Shown here: one piece after another, positions 22,756 to 31,762 of the stretch
Layout of the letters: every line of letters begins with the position of its first letter
How positions within the stretch are numbered: position 1 is the first letter of the stretch
From: Haploplasma axanthum
GTDB taxonomy: Bacteria; Bacillota_I; Bacilli_A; Acholeplasmatales; Acholeplasmataceae
DNA: 64,000 nt
Direction: 5' to 3'
Assembly (NCBI RefSeq): GCF_900660745.1
Contig: NZ_LR215048.1
Location: 372,001-436,000 of the forward strand
Position numbers and translations under genes: made by a program
Notes under the pieces: generated by a model
The model's database searches: none
What the model was told of the DNA's origin: nothing
What the model saw: the letters and a program-made list of their open reading frames with translations, nothing else

Positions 22756-23772
22756 ATGGAAGTAATAAAGAATTTATTGTCTAGCCAAAGTTTTCTAGGA
22801 GCAATTTTTTCAACAATTTTTATAATTGGACTTGGTTACTACTTAAGAAAGAAAAACAAGGTTAGCGATCAAACTGCAAAAGGATTAACTGCAGTGTTGA
22901 TGACAGTATCATTGCCAGCGTTGGCATTTAAATCATTTATGACTGATAACAAAGGACAAGGACTAGACGCAGTAAAAGTTTTAGTATTTGGATTTGTAGC
23001 ATATTTAATATTAATTGGACTTAGTTTCTTGTTTAAGTTTAAATATAAAGGTGATAAACTTAAGGTTGTTAGAAATCTAACAATTTTTGGATCAACAACA
23101 TTTTTTGGAATTCCGATTATTTCAGGATTTTCATCACAATTTCCAAATGGTGTTTTATATGCAAACCTTTTTAATATTGCATATAGAGTATTCTTATATT
23201 CATATTGCTATATTGCATTATCAGGAATGAAATTTGAAAAGAAGAATTTAAAACAAATCTTATTGAATCCAATTATTATTGCAACATTTGTTGGCTTATT
23301 AATTTGGGTAACACAAGGTATTTCTCCAAAAACAACAATTGGTGAAAATACTTATTCAATCTTTAGATTAGATAAGACTGCTCCATGGTTTATGCAAGGT
23401 GTAGGTTACTTAGCAGCACTTGCTTCGCCACTTGCATGGCTTGCAATTGGTATGACACTTGCTAAGATTTCATTGAAAGATGCTTCACGTGATAAAGATG
23501 TTTGGATTTATGTTGCTATTAAGCAAGTAATTGTTCCAGCAATATTCCTTGGAATCGTATTAGCGTTAAGAGCAGTTAATTTACTACCTACTGATGCTTC
23601 AGTTGCTTTTTCAATTATCATAATGTTAGCAACACCACCAGCAACAGTAGCAGTTGGATATGCAATTAGTTTTGACAAAGAACCGGTATTTGCATCAAAT
23701 GCATCGCTTGTATCAACTGTTGTTTCGGTATTTGCCCTTATTGTTTGGATATTCATTTTGAATTTAGTTTAA
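22756..23772 (+). CDS. AEC family transporter (auxin efflux carrier type)
   Basis: 338 residues with about ten hydrophobic helices in the AEC arrangement; the first helix is followed by GYYLRKKNKVSDQTAKGLTA, the usual N-terminal loop. Bacterial members carry malate, lactate or related organic anions. The 2-hydroxyacid dehydrogenase gene starts 14 bp later, which fits transport of a 2-hydroxy acid such as lactate or malate. AGGAGAAAAG precedes the ATG. Confidence 0.85.
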   Translation: MEVIKNLLSSQSFLGAIFSTIFIIGLGYYLRKKNKVSDQTAKGLTAVLMTVSLPALAFKSFMTDNKGQGLDAVKVLVFGFVAYLILIGLSFLFKFKYKGDKLKVVRNLTIFGSTTFFGIPIISGFSSQFPNGVLYANLFNIAYRVFLYSYCYIALSGMKFEKKNLKQILLNPIIIATFVGLLIWVTQGISPKTTIGENTYSIFRLDKTAPWFMQGVGYLAALASPLAWLAIGMTLAKISLKDASRDKDVWIYVAIKQVIVPAIFLGIVLALRAVNLLPTDASVAFSIIIMLATPPATVAVGYAISFDKEPVFASNASLVSTVVSVFALIVWIFILNLV

Positions 23773-23785
23773 GGAGGAGTTAATT

Positions 23786-24778
23786 ATGAAATTAGTATGT
23801 TATGGTGTAAGAGCTGTTGAAAAGCCAGTTTTTGAAGAATTAAATAAAAAATTTAATTATGATTTAGTATTAACAGATAAGATGTTGAATGATGAAACAG
23901 TTCATTTAGCTAAAGGTTGTGAAGCAGTAATGTTAAGAGCAAACTGTCCAGCAGATAGAAAGAATCTTGAAATTTATAAAAATTATGGTGTGAAATATGT
24001 TTTAACAAGAACAGTTGGATATAATCACATCGATTTAGAAGCTGCAAAAGAATTAGGATTAAAAGTAGCATATATTCCTTTTTATTCACCTAATGCGATT
24101 GCTGAATTAGCATTAACTCTTTCATTATCATTAGCAAGACATACAACATATATGACAAATCGTTCAAAGGATAATAATTTTCTAATTGATTCATTTATGT
24201 TTAGTAAAGAAATCAGAAAATCAACCGTAGGAATTATTGGACTAGGAAGAATTGGATTTACAGCTGCTCAATTATTTAAAGGTGTTGGAGCAAATGTTAT
24301 TGGATATGATGTTGTTGCTAAAGACTATTTAGGTGATGTTTGTAAACAAGTTGATTTAGATACTTTATTAAAAGAATCTGATATTATCTCTGTTCATATG
24401 CCTTATATTAAAGGAGTTAATGAAGAGTTTATTAATAAAGGATTAGTTGATAAAATGAAAGATAACGTAATTTTAGTTAATACTTCACGTGGAGAAATTC
24501 AAAATATTAATGATATCCTAGATGCAGTTGAAAATGGTAAAATTCAAGGATTTGCAACTGATGTTTTACAAGGAGAAGCAAAATATTTTAATAAAGATTT
24601 AAGTAAGAGTACTCCAGATGAATTACAAAAAAGATTTAATAAATTATATCCAAGAGTATTAGTAACACCTCATATTGGTTCTTATACTGATGAAGCAGTT
24701 GCTAATATGGTTGAGTATTCGTATGAAAACTTGAAAGAGTTCATTGAAAAAGGAACTTCAAAAAATCAACTAGTATAA
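23786..24778 (+). CDS. D-isomer-specific 2-hydroxyacid dehydrogenase (D-lactate dehydrogenase-like)
   Basis: 330 residues with the two-domain fold: catalytic-site Arg near LTRTVGYNHID, the Rossmann dinucleotide loop VGIIGLGRIGFTAAQ at about 149-163, an INDILDAVENG segment, and the C-terminal TPHIGSYTDEA carrying the catalytic His. The start (MKLVCYGVRAVEKPVF) is typical of D-lactate dehydrogenases, which reduce pyruvate to D-lactate with NADH. Coupled with the AEC carrier upstream, probably for organic-acid exchange or redox balance. AGGAGGAG precedes the ATG. Confidence 0.9.
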   Translation: MKLVCYGVRAVEKPVFEELNKKFNYDLVLTDKMLNDETVHLAKGCEAVMLRANCPADRKNLEIYKNYGVKYVLTRTVGYNHIDLEAAKELGLKVAYIPFYSPNAIAELALTLSLSLARHTTYMTNRSKDNNFLIDSFMFSKEIRKSTVGIIGLGRIGFTAAQLFKGVGANVIGYDVVAKDYLGDVCKQVDLDTLLKESDIISVHMPYIKGVNEEFINKGLVDKMKDNVILVNTSRGEIQNINDILDAVENGKIQGFATDVLQGEAKYFNKDLSKSTPDELQKRFNKLYPRVLVTPHIGSYTDEAVANMVEYSYENLKEFIEKGTSKNQLV

Positions 24779-24865
24779 AAACTATAAAATAATTTGGATA
24801 GTTTTAAATAAAAAAGACATGTATTTTATGAAAGCTATAATACTTTCATCTAGTACAGTCTTTTT
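24778..24865. terminator. Two terminators between convergent operons
   Basis: A hairpin AACTAT/ATAGTT (24780-24803) with a short T run serves the dehydrogenase on the plus strand. A second, AAAAAGAC (24811-24818) pairing with GTCTTTTT (24858-24865), with an inner ATGAAAG/CTTTCAT, serves the minus-strand ABC operon. Confidence 0.7.
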
Positions 24866-24869
24866 CTTT

Positions 24870-25607
24870 TTAACTATTAAATCTTTTTAAGAATGCTTTA
24901 GTTCTTTCTTGTTTTGGATTATTAAATATTTCATCCGGAGTTCCCTGTTCAAGTAAAATTCCACTATCCATGAATACAATTCTGTCAGAAACTTCTTTAG
25001 CGAATGCCATTTCATGAGTAACAATAACCATTGTCATACCTTCTTTAGCAAGTTGTTTGATAACATCTAAAACCTCACCAACCATTTCAGGATCAAGTGC
25101 ACTTGTTGGTTCATCAAATAAAATCACATGAGGGGACATGCAAAGTGAACGTGCTATTGCAACTCTTTGTTTTTGTCCACCAGACAATGTATTAACATTT
25201 GCATCAACAAAAGCTTTCATTCCAACTTTTTCTAAGTAATAGATAGCTGTTTTTTCCGCTTCCTCTTTTGATAAACCTTTTAACTTGATAGGAGCAAGAG
25301 TACAGTTTTCTAATACGTTTTTATTATTAAAAAGATTAAAACTTTGAAAAACCATACCAATTGACATTCTAAGTTCATCTAAGTTAGTAGAAGGATTCAT
25401 TAAATCATTTCCTAAGTATAAAATATTTCCACTATCTGGTTCGTTTAATAGATTAAGGCATCTGAGTAGAGTGGTCTTTCCTGAACCAGAAGAACCGATT
25501 AATGTTACAACTTCTTTTTCATGAATAACAAGATTAATATCTTTTAAAACGACATTATCACCAAATTGTTTTTTAACACCAATAATTTCAATTATTTTAT
25601 CAGACAT
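24870..25607 (-). CDS. Polar amino acid ABC transporter ATP-binding protein
   Basis: 245 residues, a complete single ABC domain: Walker [11 protein letters not shown]-loop MVFQSFNLF, signature LSGGQKQR, Walker [14 protein letters not shown] and switch His in VTHE. It belongs to the GlnQ/ArtP group that drives uptake of polar amino acids. The ATG at 25607 follows GGAGGTG; an ATG five codons upstream overlaps that site. Last gene of the three-gene operon behind the lysine-riboswitch-like leader, which suggests lysine or a related amino acid as substrate. Confidence 0.93.
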   Translation of the reverse strand: MSDKIIEIIGVKKQFGDNVVLKDINLVIHEKEVVTLIGSSGSGKTTLLRCLNLLNEPDSGNILYLGNDLMNPSTNLDELRMSIGMVFQSFNLFNNKNVLENCTLAPIKLKGLSKEEAEKTAIYYLEKVGMKAFVDANVNTLSGGQKQRVAIARSLCMSPHVILFDEPTSALDPEMVGEVLDVIKQLAKEGMTMVIVTHEMAFAKEVSDRIVFMDSGILLEQGTPDEIFNNPKQERTKAFLKRFNS

Positions 25608-26331
25608 TTTTAACACCTCCATTACGTTTAGATTCTAATTTTTTAACTAAAAGGGCAGTTAAACTAGTTAGAATTAAATAAATAACAGCAATTATAAAAT
25701 AAGGTGTTACACTATCAGCTGTTTTACTAGCCGTTGAACCGGCTGCTTTAAACAAATCAAAAATACCAATAACACTTAATACGGAAGAGTCTTTTAAATT
25801 TACAATAAATTCATTACCAATTGAAGGAAGAGCATTTTTGATTGCTTGGGGATAAATGATTAGATATAGTGTTTTCTTTCTTGAGAAACCAAGAGATCTG
25901 GCTGCTTCCATTTGTCCTTCATCAATTGAATTAACAGCACCACGTAATATTTCAATTATATATGCTGTAGTGTTCATAATGATAACAATGATTGCGGCTA
26001 TTAATGGTTTCCACCACTGGTTGTATCCAGTTAAATTAAGAATAACAAGACTCATTCCGTAATAAAGAATCATTGCTTGAACCATCATAGGTGTTCCACG
26101 GAAGAACGTAGTATAAATATTTGCAAACCATATTCCAAGGCGTTTAAATATTTGAACTAATTTACTATCACGTTTGTAATCAATAACGGCAGTCTTTAAA
26201 CCTAAAAAAGGAAGTGCTAGGAGAAATCCCCCAACAGTTCCTAATACGGCAAGTAATATTGTATACATCAAACCTCTTAAAAAGAAGTTATAGTTTTCTG
26301 ATATAATTTTAGATATACTTGATAAAATCAT
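25600..26331 (-). CDS. Amino acid ABC transporter permease
   Basis: 243 residues, His/Glu/Arg/opine permease type (HisM/GlnP): several membrane helices, and the EAA loop [20 protein letters not shown] facing the ATPase. [12 protein letters not shown] is a typical conserved segment. I start at the ATG 26331, 2 bp after the binding-protein stop; a longer version would overlap it. The stop overlaps the ATPase start region by 8 bp, so all three genes are coupled. Confidence 0.92.
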   Translation of the reverse strand: MILSSISKIISENYNFFLRGLMYTILLAVLGTVGGFLLALPFLGLKTAVIDYKRDSKLVQIFKRLGIWFANIYTTFFRGTPMMVQAMILYYGMSLVILNLTGYNQWWKPLIAAIIVIIMNTTAYIIEILRGAVNSIDEGQMEAARSLGFSRKKTLYLIIYPQAIKNALPSIGNEFIVNLKDSSVLSVIGIFDLFKAAGSTASKTADSVTPYFIIAVIYLILTSLTALLVKKLESKRNGGVKNV

Positions 26332-26333
26332 TT

Positions 26334-27131
26334 TTATTGTCTTTCTAGAGCGGCTTCCATCCAAGCATTTCTTGTTTCTATGGAAATCTTAGATAGTGCC
26401 TCATTTATTTCTTCTAATAACGCAGTATCTTTTTTTCTAAGACCAATAGCAACAGTAACATCTTCATCCAATGTTTCAAAACTACCATTTGTTAAGCGAA
26501 CCATTTTAAGGTTAGCATTTTTTGAAGTTAATGATTGAGCAACTGGAAGTTCAGCAACTAATACATCAGCAGTTCTAGCAACTACAGCTTGCATTAATGC
26601 TGTATAAGATGATAATGATTCTTGATGTACAACATTTGGAATTTGAGCAATCAAGTCATCATAGATTGTTCCTGTTTGAGCTATGGCACGAGCACCACTA
26701 AATTCACTAATACTAGTTGCATCTACATATGTGCTATCTTTATGTACAACCATTACAACTTCAGAACGGTAGTAAACATCTGTAAAGTTAATGTTTTCTT
26801 TTCTTTCATCTGTTGGACTCATACCTGCAATGATTAAATCGATTTGTCCAGAATTAAGTGCTGGAATTAAACCTTCCCAATCAATTGCTTTAATAACTAA
26901 TGTTTTGTTAAGTGATTCAGCAATTGACTTTGCCATTTGCACATCGAAACCATCAACATAAATACCTGGTTGACCATCTAATTCATGAGTAAACTCTGAT
27001 TTTGTTGAAGTACTCCAATTAAAAGGAGCATAAGCTGCCTCTAAACCAACCACTAAAACATTCTTATTGCCACAAGCAGTAAGAACCACTAAACTTGCAA
27101 TTACTGCAAATAAACTAAAGATTTTTTTCAT
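26334..27131 (-). CDS. Amino acid ABC transporter substrate-binding lipoprotein
   Basis: 265 residues: signal peptide with lipobox LTAC (Cys20), then the bacterial SBP family 3 fold, with YAPFNW, GFDVQMAKSIAE, WEGLIPALNSGQIDLIIAGM and DERKENINFTDVYY in order. It is anchored outside and hands a polar amino acid to the permease. The ligand cannot be read from sequence alone, but the lysine-type leader points to lysine. AAGAGGAAGAG precedes the ATG. Confidence 0.92.
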   Translation of the reverse strand: MKKIFSLFAVIASLVVLTACGNKNVLVVGLEAAYAPFNWSTSTKSEFTHELDGQPGIYVDGFDVQMAKSIAESLNKTLVIKAIDWEGLIPALNSGQIDLIIAGMSPTDERKENINFTDVYYRSEVVMVVHKDSTYVDATSISEFSGARAIAQTGTIYDDLIAQIPNVVHQESLSSYTALMQAVVARTADVLVAELPVAQSLTSKNANLKMVRLTNGSFETLDEDVTVAIGLRKKDTALLEEINEALSKISIETRNAWMEAALERQ

Positions 27132-27156
27132 TCTCTCTTCCTCTTTCTTTCTTAAA

Positions 27157-27367
27157 TAAAAAAAGCATCCGAGAGGACACTACATAAAATCAAAATAAAT
27201 TTAGATTTCTGCAAGCGCCTCTACTAATGTAGGAGTGTCATAAGTGTTTCTTATAACCCCATGAAGAATTGTTACCACAATTATTCATTCGGCGATGGTT
27301 ACCTTTCATGTATTTCATAGAATGTCTTCTCTATACACTACTCATCTGCATCGCTGCCTCATGCTAT
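27157..27367 (-). promoter_or_regulatory. Lysine-riboswitch-like leader with terminator
   Basis: Minus-strand leader of the ABC operon. Aptamer-like part (about 27367-27211): GAGGCAGCG, AGATGAGTA, ATCGCCGAA, GGGGTTAT, TTATGACACT and GTAGAGGCGCT occur in the order of the L-box. Expression platform: AGTGTCC-TCTC-GGATGCT followed by seven T (terminator, 27182-27157). The loop and arm CCTCT can instead pair with AGAGG of the aptamer closing region, giving mutually exclusive states. The P1 helix as I draw it is short, so identification is probable rather than certain. Confidence 0.68.
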
Positions 27368-27382
27368 TTTTTTGTTTAACCC

Positions 27383-27411
27383 ATTGTATAACATTATTTT
27401 TGATTTGTCAA
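27383..27411 (-). promoter_or_regulatory. Sigma-A promoter of the amino acid ABC operon
   Basis: On the minus strand TTGACA (27411-27406), 17 bp, TACAAT (27388-27383). The transcript start falls just before the riboswitch. The stretch 27412-27590 between this promoter and the asnS promoter shows nothing further. Confidence 0.85.
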
Positions 27412-27591
27412 ACATAAAAATTTAATAAAACGACATTTTATATTTAACAAGATTAATTTATAGTAACTAATCTATAGATTAAATAAATTTTTCCATAATA
27501 AATTAAAATACTAAAAACAGTAATATCTCATGCTTATACTAAAAATATGTCTTAAAATGGATAAATCATTTGATCAAAGATTAAGATTTAT

Positions 27592-27620
27592 TTGACAAAA
27601 AAAATTACAAATTATATAAT
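27592..27620 (+). promoter_or_regulatory. Sigma-A promoter of asnS
   Basis: TTGACA (27592-27597), 17-bp spacer, TATAAT (27615-27620): perfect consensus. Confidence 0.9.
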
Positions 27621-27629
27621 AATGTAAAT

Positions 27630-27852
27630 CGATGAGGAAAAGAGTAATTAGTTTATTTTAAAAAAGCGAATTAGGGTTGGTGAAAGCCTAATAAAAAAAG
27701 ACTAATGAATAACAGTTCTGAGTGTTGAAAGAAAGCATTAGCAAGTAGAATCAACCGTATTCTCTGCGTTAAAGAGTTTTGAATTAAGTGTTAGAAGTAT
27801 TTTTCTAAAAATAAGGTGGCACCGCGGATTATTTTCGTCCTTATAATCTTTT
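27630..27852 (+). promoter_or_regulatory. T-box leader (asparagine specifier)
   Basis: The T-box AAGGTGGCACCGCGG (about 27813-27826) is followed by a terminator GATTAT/ATAATC with a T run (27828-27852). Upstream is the long stem I with ATTAGT/ACTAAT arms and GGTGAAAGCC. AAC at 27711-27713, followed by A, is the probable asparagine specifier codon. Uncharged tRNA-Asn would stabilise the antiterminator and switch on asnS. Confidence 0.9.
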
Positions 27853-27877
27853 TATCATATATTAGGAGGAATTAAAT

Positions 27878-29269
27878 ATGAAGTTAGTTATTAAAGAATT
27901 ATATGCTGACGCAAAGAAGTTTGCAGATAAAGAAGTAACATTAAGTGGATGGGTTCGTAATAATCGTGGTCAAAAAGAATTTGGCTTTATTGATTTTCAT
28001 GACGGGTCTTTTTTTAAGAGTGTTCAAGTGGTTTATGAATCAAGCAAACTTGATAATTTTAAAGATGTTCAAAAAATAAGAGTTGGTAGTTCAATTGAAG
28101 TTAAAGGTAATTTGGTTTTAACTCCAAATGCTAAGCAACCATTTGAGATAAAAGCGAACGAAATAGTTTTATTAGGAGATTCACCTGAGGATTATCCGAT
28201 TCAACCAAAACGTCATTCAAGAGAATTTTTAAGAGAAGTTGCTCATCTTAGACCAAGAACAAATCTTTTCCAAGCAGTATTTAGACTTAGAAGTGTTGCT
28301 GCATTTGCAGTTCATGATTTCTTTCAAAAACGTGGATTTATATACACAAATACACCATTAATTACAGGTAATGATGGTGAAGGTGCTGGTCAAATGTTTT
28401 CAGTAACAACACTACCACTAAATAACATACCTAAAAATGAAGATGGAAGTGTTAAATATGAAGATGATTTCTTCGGTAAAGAAACTCATCTTACAGTTAC
28501 AGGTCAACTAGAAGGTGAAGCATTTGCTATGGCTTTTAGAAATATTTATACTTTTGGACCAACATTTAGAGCTGAAAATTCAAACACACAACGTCATGCA
28601 AGTGAATTTTGGATGATTGAACCTGAAATGGCATTTGCTGATCTAAATGAAAATATGAAAGTTGCAGAAGCAATGGTAAAACATGTTATCAAGTATGTTT
28701 ATGAACAACTTCCTGAAGAAATGGAATTCTTTAATCAGTTTGTAGATACGGGATTAAAGATGAGACTTGATAATGTTTTAAATAAAGATTTTGTAAGAAT
28801 TACACATGACGAAGCAATTAATATATTAATTAATTCTAAAAAGAAATTCCAAAATTTACCAAAACATGGTGAGGATTTAGCAACGGAACATGAAAAATAT
28901 TTAACAGAAGAACATTTTGATGCTCCAGTGTTTGTAACTAATTGGCCAAAAGATATTAAGGCATTTTACATGAAATTAAATGAAGATGGTAAAACAGTTG
29001 CTGCAATGGATTTACTTGTTCCAGGTTCAGGAGAATTAATCGGCGGATCACAACGTGAAGAAAATACTGAAAGATTACTTGCTAGAATGAAGGAAATGAA
29101 TGTTCCAACAGAAGCGCTTGATTGGTATGTAGATTTAAGAAGATATGGCGGTTGTGTTCACTCTGGATTCGGTATGGGATTTGAAAGATTAATTATGTAT
29201 TTAACTGGTGTTGAAAATATTAGGGATGTTATTCCTTTCCCACGTACACCAAAGAACTGTGATTTTTAA
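27878..29269 (+). CDS. asnS: Asparagine-tRNA ligase
   Basis: 463 residues, class II synthetase of the AspRS/AsnRS group: an N-terminal OB-fold anticodon-binding domain (residues ~1-100, [13 protein letters not shown]), then the catalytic domain with motif 2 around [22 protein letters not shown] and motif 3 [13 protein letters not shown]. The [11 protein letters not shown] and HLRPRT segments fit AsnRS. It charges tRNA-Asn with asparagine and is controlled by the T-box upstream. AGGAGG precedes the ATG. Confidence 0.96.
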   Translation: MKLVIKELYADAKKFADKEVTLSGWVRNNRGQKEFGFIDFHDGSFFKSVQVVYESSKLDNFKDVQKIRVGSSIEVKGNLVLTPNAKQPFEIKANEIVLLGDSPEDYPIQPKRHSREFLREVAHLRPRTNLFQAVFRLRSVAAFAVHDFFQKRGFIYTNTPLITGNDGEGAGQMFSVTTLPLNNIPKNEDGSVKYEDDFFGKETHLTVTGQLEGEAFAMAFRNIYTFGPTFRAENSNTQRHASEFWMIEPEMAFADLNENMKVAEAMVKHVIKYVYEQLPEEMEFFNQFVDTGLKMRLDNVLNKDFVRITHDEAINILINSKKKFQNLPKHGEDLATEHEKYLTEEHFDAPVFVTNWPKDIKAFYMKLNEDGKTVAAMDLLVPGSGELIGGSQREENTERLLARMKEMNVPTEALDWYVDLRRYGGCVHSGFGMGFERLIMYLTGVENIRDVIPFPRTPKNCDF

Positions 29270-29287
29270 ATCTAAAAAAATCAAATC

Positions 29288-29316
29288 TTGACAATGTTTT
29301 ATAACTATATTATAAT
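29288..29316 (+). promoter_or_regulatory. Sigma-A promoter upstream of the sugar-type ABC locus
   Basis: TTGACA (29288-29293), 17 bp, TATAAT (29311-29316), consensus, 18 bp after asnS stops. Confidence 0.85.
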
Positions 29317-29327
29317 AAAATTTGCCC

Positions 29328-29365
29328 ACTAAACAATTTGTTTAGTAAATAGAAAGCGTTAACTT
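29328..29365 (+). promoter_or_regulatory. Operator palindrome and catabolite-responsive-like site
   Basis: ACTAAACAA-T-TTGTTTAGT (29328-29346) is a perfect 9-bp dyad just past the promoter start site. TAGAAAGCGTTAACTT (29350-29365) matches 14 of 16 positions of the cre consensus bound by CcpA. Together they suggest carbon-source control of the downstream ABC operon. Binding proteins are inferred. Confidence 0.5.
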
Positions 29366-29389
29366 TACAGGATTAATACAATTCATTAA

Positions 29390-29418
29390 TTGTTTTTGAA
29401 GGGTTAATATTGTATAAT
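29390..29418 (+). promoter_or_regulatory. Second promoter in the asnS-ABC gap
   Basis: TTGTTT (29390-29395), 17 bp, TATAAT (29413-29418), directly upstream of the short frame at 29452. An 11-bp direct repeat ATTAATACAAT occurs at about 29372 and 29419, on both sides of this promoter. Confidence 0.5.
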
Positions 29419-29451
29419 ATTAATACAATGAAAAAAGAGGTGATTTAGTTT

Positions 29452-29547
29452 ATGATTAAAAAAACGTTATATGACATAAACAACAATTTACCGCTAGAAG
29501 TATATATATTTTTTAAAAAAACAAAAGTGTTTTTTAGTTTAATCTAA
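29452..29547 (+). CDS. Candidate small protein (31 residues)
   Basis: ATG at 29452 preceded by AGAGGTGAT at a rather long but usable distance; 31 codons, beginning MIKKTLYDINNNLPLEVYIF, then FKKTK and a hydrophobic end. The last codons lie inside the terminator stem at 29523-29558, so it is either a tiny stand-alone gene or a leader peptide. I do not recognise it. It has its own promoter at 29390-29418. Confidence 0.4.
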   Translation: MIKKTLYDINNNLPLEVYIFFKKTKVFFSLI

Positions 29548-29558
29548 AAGCACTTTTT
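29523..29558 (+). terminator. Terminator/attenuator before the sugar-type ABC operon
   Basis: AAAAGTG plus TTTTTAG pair with CTAAAA plus GCACTTTT, followed by T residues. It sits 63 bp before the ABC ATPase gene, so transcripts from the two promoters upstream must pass it to reach the operon. The TCTAAAAGCACTTT arm closely resembles the lysS terminator at 63681. Confidence 0.75.
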
Positions 29559-29621
29559 ATTGTTTAAATTAAAAAATGAAAAATAAAAAACGAGAGTTTA
29601 AATATAAAAGGAGTTATACAT

Positions 29622-30881
29622 ATGGAAATTAGATTGGAAAATTTAACAAAAGTTTTCGTAGATGAAAAATCTAAAAGTGAAACAAGAGCAGTTGATAATA
29701 TGACTATTACTATCCCATCTGGAAAACTTGTAGGTTTATTAGGACCATCAGGATGTGGTAAATCAACAACGTTATATATGATTGCTGGATTACTTAATCC
29801 AACAGATGGAAAAATCTTTTTTGGAGAAGATGATGTAACAGATTTAGCACCAGAGAAAAGAGGTATAGGTTTAGTTTTCCAAAACTATGCATTATATCCA
29901 CATATGACAATTCGTCAAAATATTGCTTTCCCTTTAGAAAACATTAAAGCCTCAAAAGTTAAGCAAGAAGAAGTTAAATCAAAATATGCTGAAATTAATG
30001 CGAAAGCAAAAACAGATTTTGAATCAAAATTTGGAAGTTTGAAAGAAACTGATGCAACTAAGTATGCAGCTGAATTAGAAAAACATCAAGCAAATTTAGA
30101 AGAAATCAAAAGTGAATATCAAAATGAATTAGCAATAGCTAAAAATTTCATCCATACTGAAGTTGAAAAATATGCTAAGTTAGTTGATATTGCTGATCAA
30201 TTAGATAAAAAACCTGGTCAATTATCAGGTGGACAACAACAACGTGTTGCTATTGCTAGAGCACTTGTTAAAAATCCAAGAGTTTTATTATTAGATGAGC
30301 CACTATCAAACTTAGATGCTAGATTACGTTTACAAACAAGAGAAGAAATTAAACGTATTCAAAGAGAAACAGGTATTACAACAATATTTGTAACCCATGA
30401 TCAAGAAGAAGCTATGAGTATTAGTGATGAAATTGTTCTAATGGAAAAAGGTCTTGTACAACAAATAGGTGCACCACAATCAGTATATGAAGATCCAAAG
30501 AATTTGTTTGTTGCTAAATTCTTAGGGACTCCACCAATTGCTATTTACAATGGACATATAAAAAGTAGCAAGTTAAATATTGGTAAAAACACAGTATTTA
30601 GTTCTAAAGAATTCGAAGGACAAGATTCTGATGTATTTGTAGCCATTAGACCAGAAGGTTATGAGTTATCTGAAACTGGTAAACTTAAAATCCAATATGA
30701 TTTTGTTGAAAATATTGGAAGAGATTTAGTTTTAGTAGCACACCAAGAAAACTCATTGAATTCAACATTTAGAATAATATTACAAGATATTAAAAATCTG
30801 ACTCCGAAAGAAGTAAGTTTCAATGTTAAAAGAGAAAAATGTTTCGTATTTAATAAAGAAACTGGGGAGAGGGTGTTTTAA
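29622..30881 (+). CDS. MalK/MsmX-type ABC transporter ATP-binding protein with a coiled insert
   Basis: 419 residues: Walker A GPSGCGKST (41-49), Q-loop GLVFQNYALYPHMT (83-96), signature LSGGQQQR (201-208), Walker B VLLLDEPLSNLDA and switch His VTHDQEEA. A C-terminal OB/TOBE-like regulatory domain follows, as in sugar importers. The spacing from Q-loop to signature is about 60 residues longer than in MalK: an Ala/Glu/Lys-rich, probably coiled helical insertion spans roughly 113-178 in the helical subdomain. The stop overlaps the permease start by one base. It energises the two permeases encoded next. Confidence 0.9.
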   Translation: MEIRLENLTKVFVDEKSKSETRAVDNMTITIPSGKLVGLLGPSGCGKSTTLYMIAGLLNPTDGKIFFGEDDVTDLAPEKRGIGLVFQNYALYPHMTIRQNIAFPLENIKASKVKQEEVKSKYAEINAKAKTDFESKFGSLKETDATKYAAELEKHQANLEEIKSEYQNELAIAKNFIHTEVEKYAKLVDIADQLDKKPGQLSGGQQQRVAIARALVKNPRVLLLDEPLSNLDARLRLQTREEIKRIQRETGITTIFVTHDQEEAMSISDEIVLMEKGLVQQIGAPQSVYEDPKNLFVAKFLGTPPIAIYNGHIKSSKLNIGKNTVFSSKEFEGQDSDVFVAIRPEGYELSETGKLKIQYDFVENIGRDLVLVAHQENSLNSTFRIILQDIKNLTPKEVSFNVKREKCFVFNKETGERVF

Positions 30882-31750
30882 TGTTAGAAAAGAAAACAAA
30901 TAAAGCTTGGCTTTACTTGTTGCCAGCAATAATAGTTTTAATAATTTTTACAATTTATCCGATAATAAACACATTTATTATTTCATTTGATTATAAATAT
31001 AATGCTGATCAAGCTGCTTTTGGTTTTGATTGGGGTTTAAAAAGCTATCAAAGCTTAATGAGAGGGAGTTTTGTTAGTGCATTATGGAATACAGTTTTAA
31101 TAGTTGTTATTTCTGTGCCACTTTCAACGTTTGTAGCATTATTAGTTGCTATAGCACTTAATTCTATAAAACCTTTTCAAAAAATATTCCAGACAATCTT
31201 TTTCACACCATATGTTACTAATACTATTGCTATTGGTATGGTGTTCGCTTTAATGTTTTCATCAACCGATGGGATAATTAATAATATATTTGGTATTTCA
31301 AAAGATTGGATTGGATTGAATTCAAGTTATATAAGTAAAATGTTTGTATTACAATTATATATATTGTGGAATGGTTTGGCATTTAAAGTTCTCATCCTTT
31401 TAGGTGGATTGCAAAGTATTAATAAACAATACTATGATGCAGCTAAAATAGATGGAACATCAAAAGGAAGAATATTTAGAAAAATTACAATTCCTTTATT
31501 ATCACCAACGTTATCATATATAATAACTACTTCTCTTATAGGAGCGTTTAAAACATATGATGTTGTAATTAGTTTATTTGATGCTAAAGGGCAACGAGAT
31601 ATGAGAACAGTAGTTGGATTTGTTTATGATACTATAAACGGTGGCTCACCATATTCTGTTGGTGCCGCTGGAGCAATTATTCTATTTGTTATTATTTTAT
31701 TGGTTACAGGTGTTAATCAATATATTAATAAAAAAGCAGTACATTACTAA
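30881..31750 (+). CDS. Carbohydrate-type ABC transporter permease (MalF-like)
   Basis: 289 residues with six membrane helices. The N-terminal WLYLLPAIIVLIIFTIYPII is typical for MalF/UgpA-type permeases, and the ATPase-contact EAA-like loop reads YYDAAKIDGTSKGRIFRKIT. Coupled to the ATPase gene by ATGTTAG-type overlap and 12 bp ahead of the second permease. Substrate not determinable from sequence; the context suggests breakdown products of an extracellular polymer. Confidence 0.9.
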   Translation: MLEKKTNKAWLYLLPAIIVLIIFTIYPIINTFIISFDYKYNADQAAFGFDWGLKSYQSLMRGSFVSALWNTVLIVVISVPLSTFVALLVAIALNSIKPFQKIFQTIFFTPYVTNTIAIGMVFALMFSSTDGIINNIFGISKDWIGLNSSYISKMFVLQLYILWNGLAFKVLILLGGLQSINKQYYDAAKIDGTSKGRIFRKITIPLLSPTLSYIITTSLIGAFKTYDVVISLFDAKGQRDMRTVVGFVYDTINGGSPYSVGAAGAIILFVIILLVTGVNQYINKKAVHY

Positions 31751-31762
31751 GGAGCTGATTCT

